From Mesobacillus persicus (lineage in GTDB: Bacteria > Bacillota > Bacilli > Bacillales > Cytobacillaceae): a DNA stretch of 57,199 nt. Below, piece after piece: positions 1 to 8,585 of the stretch; within the stretch, counting starts at the first letter, position 1; each line of letters opens with the position of its first letter. The stretch lies in the NCBI RefSeq assembly GCF_900109925.1, contig NZ_FOBW01000021.1, positions 1 through 57,199 of the forward strand, read 5' to 3'. The notes below the pieces were generated by a model. That model did not search any database. It was not told the origin of the DNA and worked only from the letters and a program-made list of their open reading frames with translations. The position numbers and the translations under genes are program-made.

Positions 1-42
1 CAGGAGTCTTCGCCGCCTTCCACTCCAATCAACAGTGTCTTT
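1..42. repeat. End of a dispersed Bacillus-type repeat (partial)
   Basis: The first bases resemble one end of a repeat I remember from many Bacillus genomes. Its terminal CTGTTGATT (reverse strand, 27-35) also occurs inverted at 42486-42494, where another piece of the same family seems to lie. The window cuts it off. In frame 1 the bases could also code the last 15 residues of a protein ending at 48, so the call is tentative. Confidence 0.35.
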
Positions 43-66
43 AATTAGGTTGAGTTTAAAAATTAA

Positions 67-114
67 CAAAAAAACGACTCTAAATCAGGTTTTGAATTTT
101 AGAGTCGTTTTTTG
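67..114 (-). terminator. Rho-independent terminator
   Basis: A 14-bp near-perfect stem (AAAACGACTCTAAA against its complement) with a T run on the minus-strand side. It lies 72 bp past the stop of the DUF4870 gene. It is symmetric enough to work for a gene entering from the left as well. Confidence 0.75.
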
Positions 115-185
115 ATTGAAGAAATTACTTTTTCAAAAACCCGAAGGCTTTTCAGTGCCCTCTTAGAACACAGGCCCGGTCTCTC

Positions 186-506
186 TTATAAGATTCGGAA
201 GATGAACGGGATTCGATATTCATCCCCTTCATATGCTTTAACTGCTCCAATAAGGGTAAAAACAACGCCAAGGATGCCGACGATTGGTAGCAAAAGAAAA
301 CCAACAAGAACAACCATTAAAATTCCACTAATAAGGCCATAGACAGCATAGGTTATTAGAAAATTAAAATATTCTCGTCCGTGATAATCGATAAAGCTTG
401 AATCATTCTTTTTTACAATCCAAATGACTAGCGGACCAATAAAGACGGTGAAAAAACTAATCGCATAAATCGCAGCAGCCAGAAGCCTTTCTTCATTGCT
501 CGGCAT
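186..506 (-). CDS. DUF4870 domain-containing membrane protein
   Basis: A 106-residue protein with three hydrophobic segments (about residues 9-30, 48-66 and 68-92) and the DUF4870 signature of a short polar loop ending DYHGREYFNF between the first and second segments. DUF4870 proteins are small Tic20-like membrane proteins without an established biochemical role. The start is supported by a strong GGGGGGAG ribosome binding site 6 bases upstream. It is a single-gene unit, divergent from uppP, and ends before the 67-114 terminator. Function unknown. Confidence 0.85.
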   Translation of the reverse strand: MPSNEERLLAAAIYAISFFTVFIGPLVIWIVKKNDSSFIDYHGREYFNFLITYAVYGLISGILMVVLVGFLLLPIVGILGVVFTLIGAVKAYEGDEYRIPFIFRIL

Positions 507-666
507 ATCAATTCTCCCCCCTTTGCCAGCCTTCTCCTTATCCTACGAATGTACCATCTAAATGTTTCATCATGTAAGTATATTCCGCAACTACAGGATG
601 AGAAGTTCTTGTTTTGGACTACGTGAATACATTTGTAGTACAAGCAACTTCTATGAGGTGATAGTT

Positions 667-1455
667 ATGGAAATGATGTCAAAAATTGAAGCGTTTATTC
701 TCGGGATCATTCAAGGATTTACCGAGTTCTTGCCCATCTCAAGTACTGGCCATCTATATCTTGGGCGGCATCTCTTTGGACTAGACGAAGCTGGTCTATT
801 TCTTGATACAATGCTTCACATGGGTACATTATTAGCTGTCCTTGTGATTTATAAGGATGAACTTCTCGATGTGATTAAACATCCACTAGGGAGGACTGCA
901 AAGCTACTCGTTATCGGAACGATTCCTGCTGTTATCGTCGGGGTCCTCTTCGATGACTTCTTTGATTCAATCTCAAAGAGTGGACTTACAATTGGCTGGG
1001 AGTTCCTTGTTACCGGTTTGATCCTTTGGATGGCGGATGGAATTAGAAGAGGCCGCAAAAAAATGCATGAAATCACTTATGGAGATGCATTATTCATTGG
1101 GGTCTTTCAATCGGCAGCAATCATGCCTGCGTTGTCCCGGTCCGGCCTAACAATCGCAGCTGCTCTGTTTAGAAAATTAGATCGCGAAACAGCCGCATAT
1201 TTTTCCTTTCTATTGTCGATTCCAGCGATTGCAGGCGGGGTCGTATATAAGCTTCCAGAATTGTTTTCAGGTGGAACAGAGGCCGTTTCGCTGGGTAGCT
1301 TAATGGTGGCCACAGTCGCTTCTGCCCTTTGTGGTTATGTAGCCGTTGTTTGGATGATTAATTTCCTCCAGACAAAATCCTTGAAAATATTCGCTGTATA
1401 TGTGTGGATTTTAGGGTTAACCGTATTGGCACTCCAATACACAGGAATTTTTTAG
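667..1455 (+). CDS. uppP: Undecaprenyl-diphosphate phosphatase (BacA/UppP)
   Basis: An integral membrane phosphatase that recycles undecaprenyl pyrophosphate, the lipid carrier of peptidoglycan and teichoic acid precursors; BacA members confer bacitracin tolerance. The 262-residue protein has the two family signatures: QGFTEFLPISSTGH near residue 16 and PALSRSG near residue 155, plus about eight membrane segments. The length matches the family (about 265-275). The frame is open upstream to 562, but GAGGTG sits 6 bases before the ATG at 667 and the protein then starts exactly at the family N-terminus. It stands alone, followed by the structured leader of the next gene. Confidence 0.95.
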   Translation: MEMMSKIEAFILGIIQGFTEFLPISSTGHLYLGRHLFGLDEAGLFLDTMLHMGTLLAVLVIYKDELLDVIKHPLGRTAKLLVIGTIPAVIVGVLFDDFFDSISKSGLTIGWEFLVTGLILWMADGIRRGRKKMHEITYGDALFIGVFQSAAIMPALSRSGLTIAAALFRKLDRETAAYFSFLLSIPAIAGGVVYKLPELFSGGTEAVSLGSLMVATVASALCGYVAVVWMINFLQTKSLKIFAVYVWILGLTVLALQYTGIF

Positions 1456-1589
1456 AATTATCTGAAGTAATTTGGGAAAAAAAGGCGAAAAATCGGGCAA
1501 AAAAACTATTTCCTTTTGCGCATTTTTTTAGTATGATTTCTATGGAAATTGTTTAACCGAAAAGTTCATATCGGATATGTAATAAGGGA

Positions 1590-1735
1590 AGGCAAATGGT
1601 GCGCCACCAGTATCCTGGTTCTAGTGGGTTCGATTCCCACCCCGAAATTTTTTAGCAATTTTACAAAAAATTTCGAGGGTGGGCCATGTCTGTTTGACAT
1701 GGTTGGAATCTGCCCTGCAAATAGGAGGGATACAA
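1590..1735 (+). promoter_or_regulatory. Structured 5' leader with tRNA-like arms
   Basis: In front of the acetyltransferase gene are five consecutive hairpins: GGTG-CGC-CACC (1598-1608), CCAG-TATC-CTGG (1607-1618, overlapping), a T-arm look-alike GTGGG-TTCGATT-CCCAC (1624-1640), an 11-bp stem at 1643-1653/1665-1675, and CCATGTC-5-GACATGG (1684-1702). CCCACC at 1636-1641 can pair either with GTGGG of the T-arm-like hairpin or with GGTGGG at 1678-1683, so two exclusive folds are possible. The RBS AGGAGG follows at about 1723. I do not recognise a known riboswitch class. Confidence 0.5.
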
Positions 1736-1737
1736 AC

Positions 1738-2298
1738 ATGCTCAAGAAAAGAGATCTTCAGGATTCTCACGTTCTTTTCGAGCTTATGTCGCATCCAGAT
1801 GTCTTCCCTTTTGTACGTCAAAAGGCTTATTCTTACGATGAATTTGTGTTCGTCACAAAGCAAACCATCGAAGCTGAAGACCGAGGAGAACTTATTTCGA
1901 GAACCATTCTTGATGATTGGGGAGCCCCAATAGGGACAATTAATTTATTTGATATTCAAGATGGGGCTGGATTCCTCGGAACATGGATTGGCAAACCTTA
2001 TCACGGAAAAGGCTATAATGCACCAGCGAAAGATGCCTTTTTCCAAGAAGCTTTTTATGAGCGCGGAATTGAAACAATTTTTATGCGTATCCGGAAAGAA
2101 AATATCCGCTCCATTAAAGCTGCTGAGAAACTTCCTTACGTTGTCAAAGCAAACGAAACGAGACCGTCCATTTATAACCAATTAAACGCGAATGGCGATA
2201 TTTACGATTTATATGAAATTCCTAAAGATCAATACACACTATATATCCGTCGTGAAGTGAACCAGACTGTTGACGAATCACAGCTATTGGAAGCATAA
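1738..2298 (+). CDS. GNAT family N-acetyltransferase
   Basis: A 186-residue acetyltransferase of the GNAT fold. The central part, GTWIGKPYHGKGYNAPA (about residues 82-98), carries the pyrophosphate-binding loop of the acetyl-CoA site in the relaxed form seen in RimJ-like proteins; the following segment with RIRKENIRSIKAAEKL is the typical end of the domain. The substrate cannot be told. The open frame runs back to 1549, but AGGAGGG lies 8 bases before the ATG at 1738 and the upstream part is a structured leader, so I start here. A strong terminator follows at 2301. Confidence 0.85.
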   Translation: MLKKRDLQDSHVLFELMSHPDVFPFVRQKAYSYDEFVFVTKQTIEAEDRGELISRTILDDWGAPIGTINLFDIQDGAGFLGTWIGKPYHGKGYNAPAKDAFFQEAFYERGIETIFMRIRKENIRSIKAAEKLPYVVKANETRPSIYNQLNANGDIYDLYEIPKDQYTLYIRREVNQTVDESQLLEA

Positions 2299-2300
2299 AA

Positions 2301-2349
2301 GCAGGAGCACCCCATCCAAGATCATGTGGGGGCTCCCGCTTTTTTTATT
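2301..2349 (+). terminator. Rho-independent terminator
   Basis: GC-rich stem (GCAGGAGCACCCC paired to GTGGGGGCTCCCGC with one mismatch) followed by a long T run. It closes the acetyltransferase transcription unit and separates it from the convergent nrnB gene. Confidence 0.85.
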
Positions 2350-3538
2350 TTTTTTCTTTTAGATAAAAATCGACTAAATATTTAACATAAACATCATCCC
2401 GAGATAGAGAGGCGCCGAAGTTTCTTTTTATATGATTTTCAGCTTCCTGAAACTGACTAAAGCTCTCTTCGAGAATACCGTTTTTGACCTCAATGCTCCA
2501 CTTGCCATCCTCCATTGGGGCAACGAAGAATTTATCCCCCTGCCGACTATCATATAAAGTACCTTTTGGTGATTCCTTAAGGTTGTATCGGTTTCGAAAG
2601 GCATCTTGTCGGATTGGATCTAATGGATAGACTTCCTGAACGTATAAATCGAACGCGTCTTTTCCCATCGAGCATCCCGAGGCTTTTGCATGACCTCCGC
2701 CTCCGAACTGACCAGCGACGGCTGATACGTCCACATCGTCATGAATGGTTCGAAAGCTTATCTTTTTTCCACCAACGTTCAAAATCGCAATGTAGTCCAA
2801 ATGCGGATATTCTTTCCCTAGCTCGTTTCCTAGCTCAGAATGGTAAGATTCAGCATGGACAATCCCAGCACAAAGCTCATTGATAAACGTTTGATATGTC
2901 TCGCGCTTTTTTCTTCGGACATAGCGCTCAATTTTGTCCTCTTCCATTGATAACAGCTTTTGCTCAAAATCATCAAAATTAAAGGAATCTTGCTGTGACG
3001 TTAAACGTTCAATCATCTTTTCTTCAAATTCATCCAGTGAAAACATAAAAAATAAATCATTTAAATGCTTTGCTTTAATATTGTCGTTTTGGTCCCATTC
3101 CCAGGTATCATATTGGCGGACAAGCTCGACAAATTCATCCAAGGCCTTCGTTTTATGTATCCATTCATTCTCAAGCAAATGCTCATACAACAAGGAAGTG
3201 GCCGAAGTAAGCCTACCATCCTCATATTCCACCTGAACAGTCCCCCAGCTGTACTCATTAAAATGGAGCGCTGTCTTATGATGGTCAATAAAATTTACCT
3301 TTCCTCCACGCTTATGTAGCTGCTCCACCCTTTTCGTGTTTTCTTCATTAATGGATAAGTCCGTAATAAATAAATGGAACTCCTCTAACTTCTTCTCATG
3401 TTCAAAAAGCCGTTCGATTTGGTGATCCAACCCCATTACCGAGTTATACCGAACCTCAACCTTATCAGCAAAAGCCAGTTTCGCTACAATGCCACACCCA
3501 ATCCCATCAAGGTCATTATGGGTATACAATTTATACAT
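2345..3538 (-). CDS. nrnB: DHH-family oligoribonuclease (NrnB/YngD-like)
   Basis: A cytoplasmic DHH/DHHA1 phosphoesterase that degrades short RNA oligomers. Visible motifs: HNDLDG near the N-terminus (metal site), ITDLS, IDHH (the DHH signature, about residue 84) and the DHHA1 motif GGGGHAKASG at about residue 275. Length (397) matches B. subtilis NrnB. I choose the ATG at 3536-3538, which puts MYKLYTHNDLDG at the family N-terminus; a GTG at 3545-3547 in the same frame is possible and the ribosome binding site does not settle it. Monocistronic. Confidence 0.85.
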   Translation of the reverse strand: MYKLYTHNDLDGIGCGIVAKLAFADKVEVRYNSVMGLDHQIERLFEHEKKLEEFHLFITDLSINEENTKRVEQLHKRGGKVNFIDHHKTALHFNEYSWGTVQVEYEDGRLTSATSLLYEHLLENEWIHKTKALDEFVELVRQYDTWEWDQNDNIKAKHLNDLFFMFSLDEFEEKMIERLTSQQDSFNFDDFEQKLLSMEEDKIERYVRRKKRETYQTFINELCAGIVHAESYHSELGNELGKEYPHLDYIAILNVGGKKISFRTIHDDVDVSAVAGQFGGGGHAKASGCSMGKDAFDLYVQEVYPLDPIRQDAFRNRYNLKESPKGTLYDSRQGDKFFVAPMEDGKWSIEVKNGILEESFSQFQEAENHIKRNFGASLSRDDVYVKYLVDFYLKEKK

Positions 3539-3621
3539 CCTCTTCACCCGCTATTCTTTACATTTCTCCCATTAGGGTATCATTCTTCCCCCCTTTTTAA
3601 ACACTATTTTCCACCATTTAA

Positions 3622-3808
3622 AGCAAAAGACTTTTTCAGAAAGGATTGTTGTTAAAATCCTAAAGCCAATTTTAGCGTAAAATAAGCTAATTTGTACGTT
3701 TTAGTAAGTTTGCAAGCTCTTTTTTCATATGTAAATAGCCATGATGCTGCTCTGTAACAATGCTTAAGTCGTTCTACTTTATTCCAAAAACAACAAAGTA
3801 TAAGAATA
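3622..3808 (+). repeat. Dispersed element, copy 1 of 3
   Basis: Shares with 9452-9645 the core TTGTTGTTAAAATCCTAA, then an ATTTTA-GCG stretch, CTCTTTT-TCAT and a right end with ACAAAGT-GA-AATAGAG. Edges are approximate because this copy is diverged. No coding capacity. It fills the gap between nrnB and the CAP-domain gene. Confidence 0.5.
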
Positions 3809-3811
3809 GAG

Positions 3812-3848
3812 GCCAGGCATCCAAAAACTGGATGGTGCCTGGCACCTT
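3812..3848 (-). terminator. Hairpin with GGTGCCTGGCACC palindrome
   Basis: AGGCATCC pairs with GGATGGTGCCT across a 7-base loop, next to the palindrome GGTGCCTGGCACC. It sits immediately after the stop of the CAP-domain gene. Such GGTGCC palindromes recur in Bacillaceae intergenic regions. It may act as a 3' end or be a REP-like element. Confidence 0.45.
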
Positions 3849-3851
3849 ACA

Positions 3852-4658
3852 TTATTTCCCTATAAACATTTGTGTCCAATAGTTTCCTTCGGCTATATGA
3901 CCTACTCCGATGTGAGTAAAGGAGCTATTTAGGATATTTTTGCGGTGGCCTTCGCTATTCATCCAAGCATTTACGACCTCTTCTGGTGTACGTTGGCCCA
4001 TTGCGATGTTTTCGCCAGCAGCACGGTAGCTGATGCCAAACTGTTTCATCATATCAAACGGTGATCCGAATGTCGGGCTAGTATGGCTGAAGTACTTGCT
4101 GTCTTTCATATCAAGCGACTTTGTTCTCGCTACTTTACTTAATTCTGTATCTAACTTTAATGCAGCGAGACCTTGCTTCGCTCGTTCCTGGTTCGTTAAA
4201 TCCACTACTTTTTGCTCGTAGGCACTTACCTGGGAAGCCTTAGGAGCTGTCTCTGTTTGTTGAGCTGGTTGCTCTTGAACAGGTGCTGTTGGCTGTTGGA
4301 CTGGCTGTTCTTGAACTGGTGTAGCCGGCTGTTCTGCAGTTGGTTCTTCTACCGGTGGTGCAGACTGTTGGGGAGTTTGAACAGGCTGTTGTTCCTGTAT
4401 AACCTCCTCCGTTGGTTGTTTAGGCTCTTGAATAGTAGGCTGCTTTGCAATATAACGATTCCAGTTTAATTGGTAGTCTTTTAAGTATTTTTGTAGATAA
4501 CTATTAACTTGATTAAAGTCATATGTGCCTGTCTGGTATACATAAACTTTTTTCTCCACTTGATAATATGGACTTGCCGCATCTGCTTCATTTGCACCCG
4601 GAGTACCAAAAAGCAAAGCTGCTGTTGCTGCAACGCTTACGAGCATTTTCTTTTTCAT
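3852..4658 (-). CDS. Secreted CAP-domain (SCP/PR1, YkwD-like) protein
   Basis: A 268-residue exported protein. Residues 1-27 are a signal peptide (KKK, hydrophobic core, cleavage after ADA). Residues 80-140 are a low-complexity Pro/Gln/Glu-rich linker with repeated PVQEQP and QPTAPVQ units. Residues 145-268 are the CAP domain with its usual pieces: NQERAKQGL, SHTSPTFGSPFDMMKQFG, AGENIAMG, NAWMNSEGHRKNILN and the C-terminal GNYWTQMFIGK. Bacillus relatives (YkwD) are secreted or spore-associated with no fixed activity. The start has GGGAGG 8 bases upstream. Single gene. Confidence 0.9.
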   Translation of the reverse strand: MKKKMLVSVAATAALLFGTPGANEADAASPYYQVEKKVYVYQTGTYDFNQVNSYLQKYLKDYQLNWNRYIAKQPTIQEPKQPTEEVIQEQQPVQTPQQSAPPVEEPTAEQPATPVQEQPVQQPTAPVQEQPAQQTETAPKASQVSAYEQKVVDLTNQERAKQGLAALKLDTELSKVARTKSLDMKDSKYFSHTSPTFGSPFDMMKQFGISYRAAGENIAMGQRTPEEVVNAWMNSEGHRKNILNSSFTHIGVGHIAEGNYWTQMFIGK

Positions 4659-5056
4659 TGATGAATTCCTCCCTAGAAATGTTCATGCTGTCTTGCCCTT
4701 TAATGATAGCATTCAATTTTTGTAATATTTTAGGGAGAAATTTCCTTTATACAGATCTAATCCTATTTAGTAATGCAAGACTGAGATTACTTTTTAAAAA
4801 ATTTAACTAGTTTTCATGGCCTGTCTATAGTTATTTGATGTCCTTCTGTTATCAGTTATATTTATCCAACATTGTTAATTACACCCTCATAATCCATGTA
4901 TTACATAATAATAGAGGTTGACAGGTTTTTAATAGGCCGTTCTTTTTTACATAAATTTCATTTAAATGTCTAGTTTTAAAAATATATGTGAAAGATTACC
5001 TTAAAATGATAGTGTAAGTTACGTGCCTAATGTATGCTGGTCTACAAACATCACAA
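4659..5056. other. Intergenic, no gene seen
   Basis: About 400 AT-rich bases between the CAP-domain gene and the terminator of the SDR gene. The part next to 4658 should hold the CAP gene promoter. I found no convincing reading frame, RNA or repeat. Confidence 0.5.
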
Positions 5057-5059
5057 AAA

Positions 5060-5114
5060 AAAGAGAAAGCCAACCAAGGCGATTAACACTGACCATCGCC
5101 CTGGTTGGCTTCGT
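5060..5114 (-). terminator. Rho-independent terminator
   Basis: A 17-bp stem (AAGCCAACCAGGGCGAT on the minus strand, one G-T pair) with a 10-11 base loop and a following T run in the minus direction. It closes the SDR gene. Confidence 0.85.
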
Positions 5115-5153
5115 TTTTAACTCAATTTCCAAATAAATTATCACTTTCATTAT

Positions 5154-5948
5154 CTATCCTTCTCGCCTATGAACCTTACCAAGCACATCTTTGCCGCCAG
5201 TTATCGGAATGATGCTTCCGGTAATATAATCTGACTTCTCGTCTGCAAAAAATGAAATCACCCTAGCAATATCCTCGCCCGTTCCTGGCCGTCCTACTGG
5301 TACCGATTCATCAATTGATTCCACAGCCTCATCAATATCTTTTTCCTTCCAGTCTCCAACAATATCGCCCGGACACACCATATTGGCTGTAATCCCATAT
5401 TCCGCTTCCTCAAGCGCTATCGATTTAGTCAACGAAGCCAATCCAGATTTAGCCGCTGCAAAAGCAGAACGGTAAATCCACCCAGGTGCACTCTCAACGC
5501 GGTCAAAACCAACAGTGATGATTCTCCCCCAATCCATTTGACGCATGCCAGGAATAAGCAGGCTCGAGAGATAAAAAGCCGAATTTAAATTCCCATTGAT
5601 CAAATACTGCCAGTCCTCTACGGAGTAGTCGACCATCCTTCTTCGTTCATGGATGTATGGCCCCGCATTATGAACTAGAATATCAATCGAAGAAAAGCAT
5701 TGCTTTGCCTCCTCAACAAGTTTACAGCACTGCTGATAATCAGAGACATCCCCAGCTAAGGGGAGATTGTTGGTCCCATACTTTGACGTAAGTTCCGCTG
5801 CCAATGCTTCTGCCTTATCCTGACTGTTTCGGTAATTTATCACTAAATTGATCCCCTCTGAAGCAAGCTGTACCGCTGTTCTTCTGCCAATTCCTGATGC
5901 CCCTCCTGTGATAAAAGCTGTTCGTTTACCCACGTTTATACCCCACAT
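5154..5948 (-). CDS. SDR-family protein with altered active site
   Basis: A 264-residue Rossmann-fold protein of the short-chain dehydrogenase/reductase family. The nucleotide-binding motif TGGASGIG (residues 14-21), DVS (67-69) and NAG (94-96) are intact and the C-terminus has the usual ITGSIIPITGG. The catalytic part is odd: the YxxxK motif reads F163-AAA-K167, with Phe in place of Tyr, and the expected Ser in the preceding strand is missing (ITVGFDR). Classical dehydrogenase activity is therefore doubtful. The start has AAAGGAA 7 bases upstream. Single gene with its own terminator. Confidence 0.8.
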   Translation of the reverse strand: MWGINVGKRTAFITGGASGIGRRTAVQLASEGINLVINYRNSQDKAEALAAELTSKYGTNNLPLAGDVSDYQQCCKLVEEAKQCFSSIDILVHNAGPYIHERRRMVDYSVEDWQYLINGNLNSAFYLSSLLIPGMRQMDWGRIITVGFDRVESAPGWIYRSAFAAAKSGLASLTKSIALEEAEYGITANMVCPGDIVGDWKEKDIDEAVESIDESVPVGRPGTGEDIARVISFFADEKSDYITGSIIPITGGKDVLGKVHRREG

Positions 5949-6127
5949 TTATAATTCCTTTATACCATTATAGTAAATAGAACACCGTGTTTATGCAAAT
6001 CTTAGCTAAACAATTTTCCTAGTGCAGGATTTCTTAACCACTAGGCTTTTTATTGCATACAATAACACAACTTAATTACGATTAGCAGAAGTATAACGGG
6101 TATCATTCCCCAAAAGGAGGTCATCTG

Positions 6128-6610
6128 ATGCTCCCGTGGAACCAACTCCCTTTTAACGAGGACATGAAAAAAAAGCTTAATAGCATGAACCCAAACGAGA
6201 TTGACAAATATGTGCAAGACATGGTTTTAAAAATGTTCCCAAAGAATATGGGGGGAATGTTAAATCCTCAAGAATGGCTTAAAGATGCTGACAATTTTCA
6301 AGGAGCCTCCCCCACATCAACTAGGGAAATTCATGGGCTTCAATCTACCGTTTTTGAAACACATGATTTTGTTTTTATCAGAATCCCAATCAAAGATGAA
6401 CACTGGTTAAGAGAAATGAAGATTTATCATACCTCCCACGAGGCCATAATCGAAAATATTCCTGAAATCGGAGAAAAACACACGCTAAAATTACCTGCTG
6501 CCGTAAAGAAAAAAGGAGCCGTTGCCAACCATAGGGACGGTGTGCTCGAAGTTCGAATACCACGCAGTTATCAAACACAGATTTCAGAGATTAATATACA
6601 AGACAATTAG
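6128..6610 (+). CDS. Hsp20/alpha-crystallin-like protein (GerT/CotP type)
   Basis: A 160-residue protein with a C-terminal alpha-crystallin-like domain (about 75-155: FVFIRIPI, IIENIPE, KLPAAVKKKGAVANHRDGVLEVRIPR) and an N-terminal helical part rich in Met/Asn (NPNEIDKYVQDMV). Diverged Hsp20 proteins of this form in Bacillus occur in spore coats and germination (GerT, CotP, CotM), which I offer only as a likely context. RBS AAAGGAGGT. It is followed after 26 bases by a second Hsp20 gene, so the two form an operon ending at 7186. Confidence 0.75.
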   Translation: MLPWNQLPFNEDMKKKLNSMNPNEIDKYVQDMVLKMFPKNMGGMLNPQEWLKDADNFQGASPTSTREIHGLQSTVFETHDFVFIRIPIKDEHWLREMKIYHTSHEAIIENIPEIGEKHTLKLPAAVKKKGAVANHRDGVLEVRIPRSYQTQISEINIQDN

Positions 6611-6636
6611 ACGGTTGAAAGTTAAGGAGGATTAAA

Positions 6637-7155
6637 ATGGAAACTGATAAATGGAAGGATTGGCTAGATTTAACGAAACAATATGCTGCCGAAAGCTTTT
6701 GGAAGGAGGTTTTTAATCAGACTGATCAACCCTTTGCGGGTCATGAGAAGATGGGTGAAACTTTATCCAACTTGGCAAAAGAAACAAAAACAAAGGGGTT
6801 ATTTCCTAGATGCGATATGTTTGAAAGAGAAGATCAACTGTTTATTCAAGCAGAATTGCCAGGAATCTCGGGAGAAGATGTCCTTGTGACGTTAAGAGAA
6901 GATAACCTGGTAATTCAGGGAAATTATGCTACGCTACAGCCTAAGTTACAATATTATTTAAAGGAACGCTCTGATAGAAGCTTTGAAAAGTCGATTAAAC
7001 TTCCTGTAAAGGTAAATAAAAAGAAAATTAGCTCAACACTAAAGGATGGCGTATTAACCATTGTTCTTCCAATTATCACGGAGGAGGATAGCGTCCCCAT
7101 CCATATTGAAATTACGAGGTCACCGATCCCTAATGAGATGTATAAACAAGAATAG
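6637..7155 (+). CDS. Hsp20/alpha-crystallin family small heat shock protein
   Basis: A 172-residue small chaperone, closer to canonical Hsp20 than its neighbour: PRCDMFEREDQLFIQAELPGIS opens the alpha-crystallin domain at about residue 56 and SSTLKDGVLTIVLP closes it at about 132. These proteins hold unfolding clients; in sporeformers some are coat proteins. The RBS TAAGGAGG is strong. Second gene of a two-gene operon, with a terminator directly after the stop. Confidence 0.85.
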   Translation: METDKWKDWLDLTKQYAAESFWKEVFNQTDQPFAGHEKMGETLSNLAKETKTKGLFPRCDMFEREDQLFIQAELPGISGEDVLVTLREDNLVIQGNYATLQPKLQYYLKERSDRSFEKSIKLPVKVNKKKISSTLKDGVLTIVLPIITEEDSVPIHIEITRSPIPNEMYKQE

Positions 7156-7187
7156 GAATCAAACAATCTTGTTTGATTCCTTTTTGA
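7155..7187 (+). terminator. Rho-independent terminator
   Basis: GGAATCAAAC-6-GTTTGATTCC followed by TTTTT. Closes the hsp20 operon; the convergent kinase gene ends inside it. Confidence 0.9.
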
Positions 7188-8585
7188 TTAAATCGTTCGA
7201 AACAGTAACCGGACGGTCGTTCCCTTGCCAAGCTCACTTTCAATCTGAATAATTCCATGATGAAGGGTAACAAGCTTTTCTGTTATCGCAAGCCCTAAAC
7301 CTGTACCACCATTGCTTCTTGACCTTGCTTTATTCACACGGTAAAACCTTTCCGTGATTTTCTTTAAATCCTCAGCTGGAATTCCTATCCCAGTATCAAC
7401 GAATTCAATGCATGCACCATACGTATGCTTGGTAAGCTTAAGGCTAATCGTCCCACCTGTATCGGTGTACCGGATGGCATTGTCCATGATATTTTGGAGT
7501 ATTTGCTCAATCCTTCCTTCATCCGCATCTATAATGATTTCAGGGTCAAGGTCCACAACTAAGGCAATCTGTTTTTCTACTAAAACCTGTGAATATTTTT
7601 GAATAAAATCATCAATCAGTTGGGCAAGTGGCAAGGGATGGATATCAAGCGAAATTTGACCAGCATCAATTTTTGATAAGTCCAATAAGTCAGAAACAAG
7701 CTTTCCCATTCTTCCCGCTTCCCGATTGATGAGTTTTAGGTATTTTTCCTGCTCCTCAGGTGACTTAATATAACCCGAAGCCAATCCTTCACTATAACCT
7801 CTTACATAGGCGATTGGCGTTCGAAGTTCATGAGAAACATCTGCTAAAAAATCTCGCCGACGCTCATCCTCCTCCTGAATAGAAGCGGACATCTGATTAA
7901 ACGCTGCTGCTAATTGGCCAACCTCATCCTTTGATTCTATGTTAACCCTTGTGGAATAGTCTCCTTTAGATACTCTTTTAGCTGCTCGTTTCATCTCAAC
8001 TAGTGGCCTTGTCAAACGATCAATCGCTACATAACCGATTGAAAGGGCTATTACAATGAAGGAGACTCCACCTAAAAACCATAGATAGGAGAAATCCCGG
8101 GTTAATTCCGAAATCTTTACAAGGGGAACATAAAGAAAAATCATTCCTTCAAGACGGTTTTCATCTAACAGGGGAATAATGACCGCAATGATTTTCCGTC
8201 CAAAGAACTCTTCAAAGCCAATTTTAGAAATCATCCCCCCTTGCAAGAGCTGTTCACGTTCCTCAGAACTAATTAGCGAATCATTATTAGCTTGAACCGG
8301 CAGACTACTAGTAAGCTCCAACGGACTCTTAACAATGAAAACTTCCGTATCCGATTTATCGTTGAACCATTTTATATATGTTTTCAGTTCTTCCGATAGA
8401 GGTCCGCCCTGATAGTCCTCTGCTAATTTAAGTCCTGTTTCATAAAGATCTTCTTCAATTCTGTCAACATACAGTTTTTCATAAAATAAGTAAGATAAAA
8501 TAAAGGACACGGAAATCGTCACTAATATGGCAAATGTAATCGTTAGCCACAACTTTTTTAATAAGCTGTCAGCTATGAATTTCAT
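7188..8585 (-). CDS. HAMP-domain sensor histidine kinase
   Basis: A 465-residue membrane kinase. Two membrane helices (about 12-35 and 168-190) flank an extracytoplasmic sensor domain of about 130 residues; then HAMP (TRPLVEMKRAAKRVSKGDYSTRV), HisKA with phospho-acceptor His in DVSHELRTP at about residue 252, and the ATPase with N box DNAIRY, G1 DTGIGIPAED and G2 GGTGLGLA. The stimulus cannot be read from the sequence. Its ATG overlaps the regulator stop (ATGA), so both are translated together; it shares no terminator of its own beyond the hairpin at 7155-7187. Confidence 0.93.
   Translation of the reverse strand: MKFIADSLLKKLWLTITFAILVTISVSFILSYLFYEKLYVDRIEEDLYETGLKLAEDYQGGPLSEELKTYIKWFNDKSDTEVFIVKSPLELTSSLPVQANNDSLISSEEREQLLQGGMISKIGFEEFFGRKIIAVIIPLLDENRLEGMIFLYVPLVKISELTRDFSYLWFLGGVSFIVIALSIGYVAIDRLTRPLVEMKRAAKRVSKGDYSTRVNIESKDEVGQLAAAFNQMSASIQEEDERRRDFLADVSHELRTPIAYVRGYSEGLASGYIKSPEEQEKYLKLINREAGRMGKLVSDLLDLSKIDAGQISLDIHPLPLAQLIDDFIQKYSQVLVEKQIALVVDLDPEIIIDADEGRIEQILQNIMDNAIRYTDTGGTISLKLTKHTYGACIEFVDTGIGIPAEDLKKITERFYRVNKARSRSNGGTGLGLAITEKLVTLHHGIIQIESELGKGTTVRLLFRTI

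Noticed and set aside
562-666. N-terminal extension of UppP
   Set aside because: Not family-like; the RBS and conserved N-terminus point to 667.
1549-1737. N-terminal extension of the GNAT frame
   Set aside because: The extension has no ribosome binding site, covers the hairpins of the leader, and the strong AGGAGG is at 1723.
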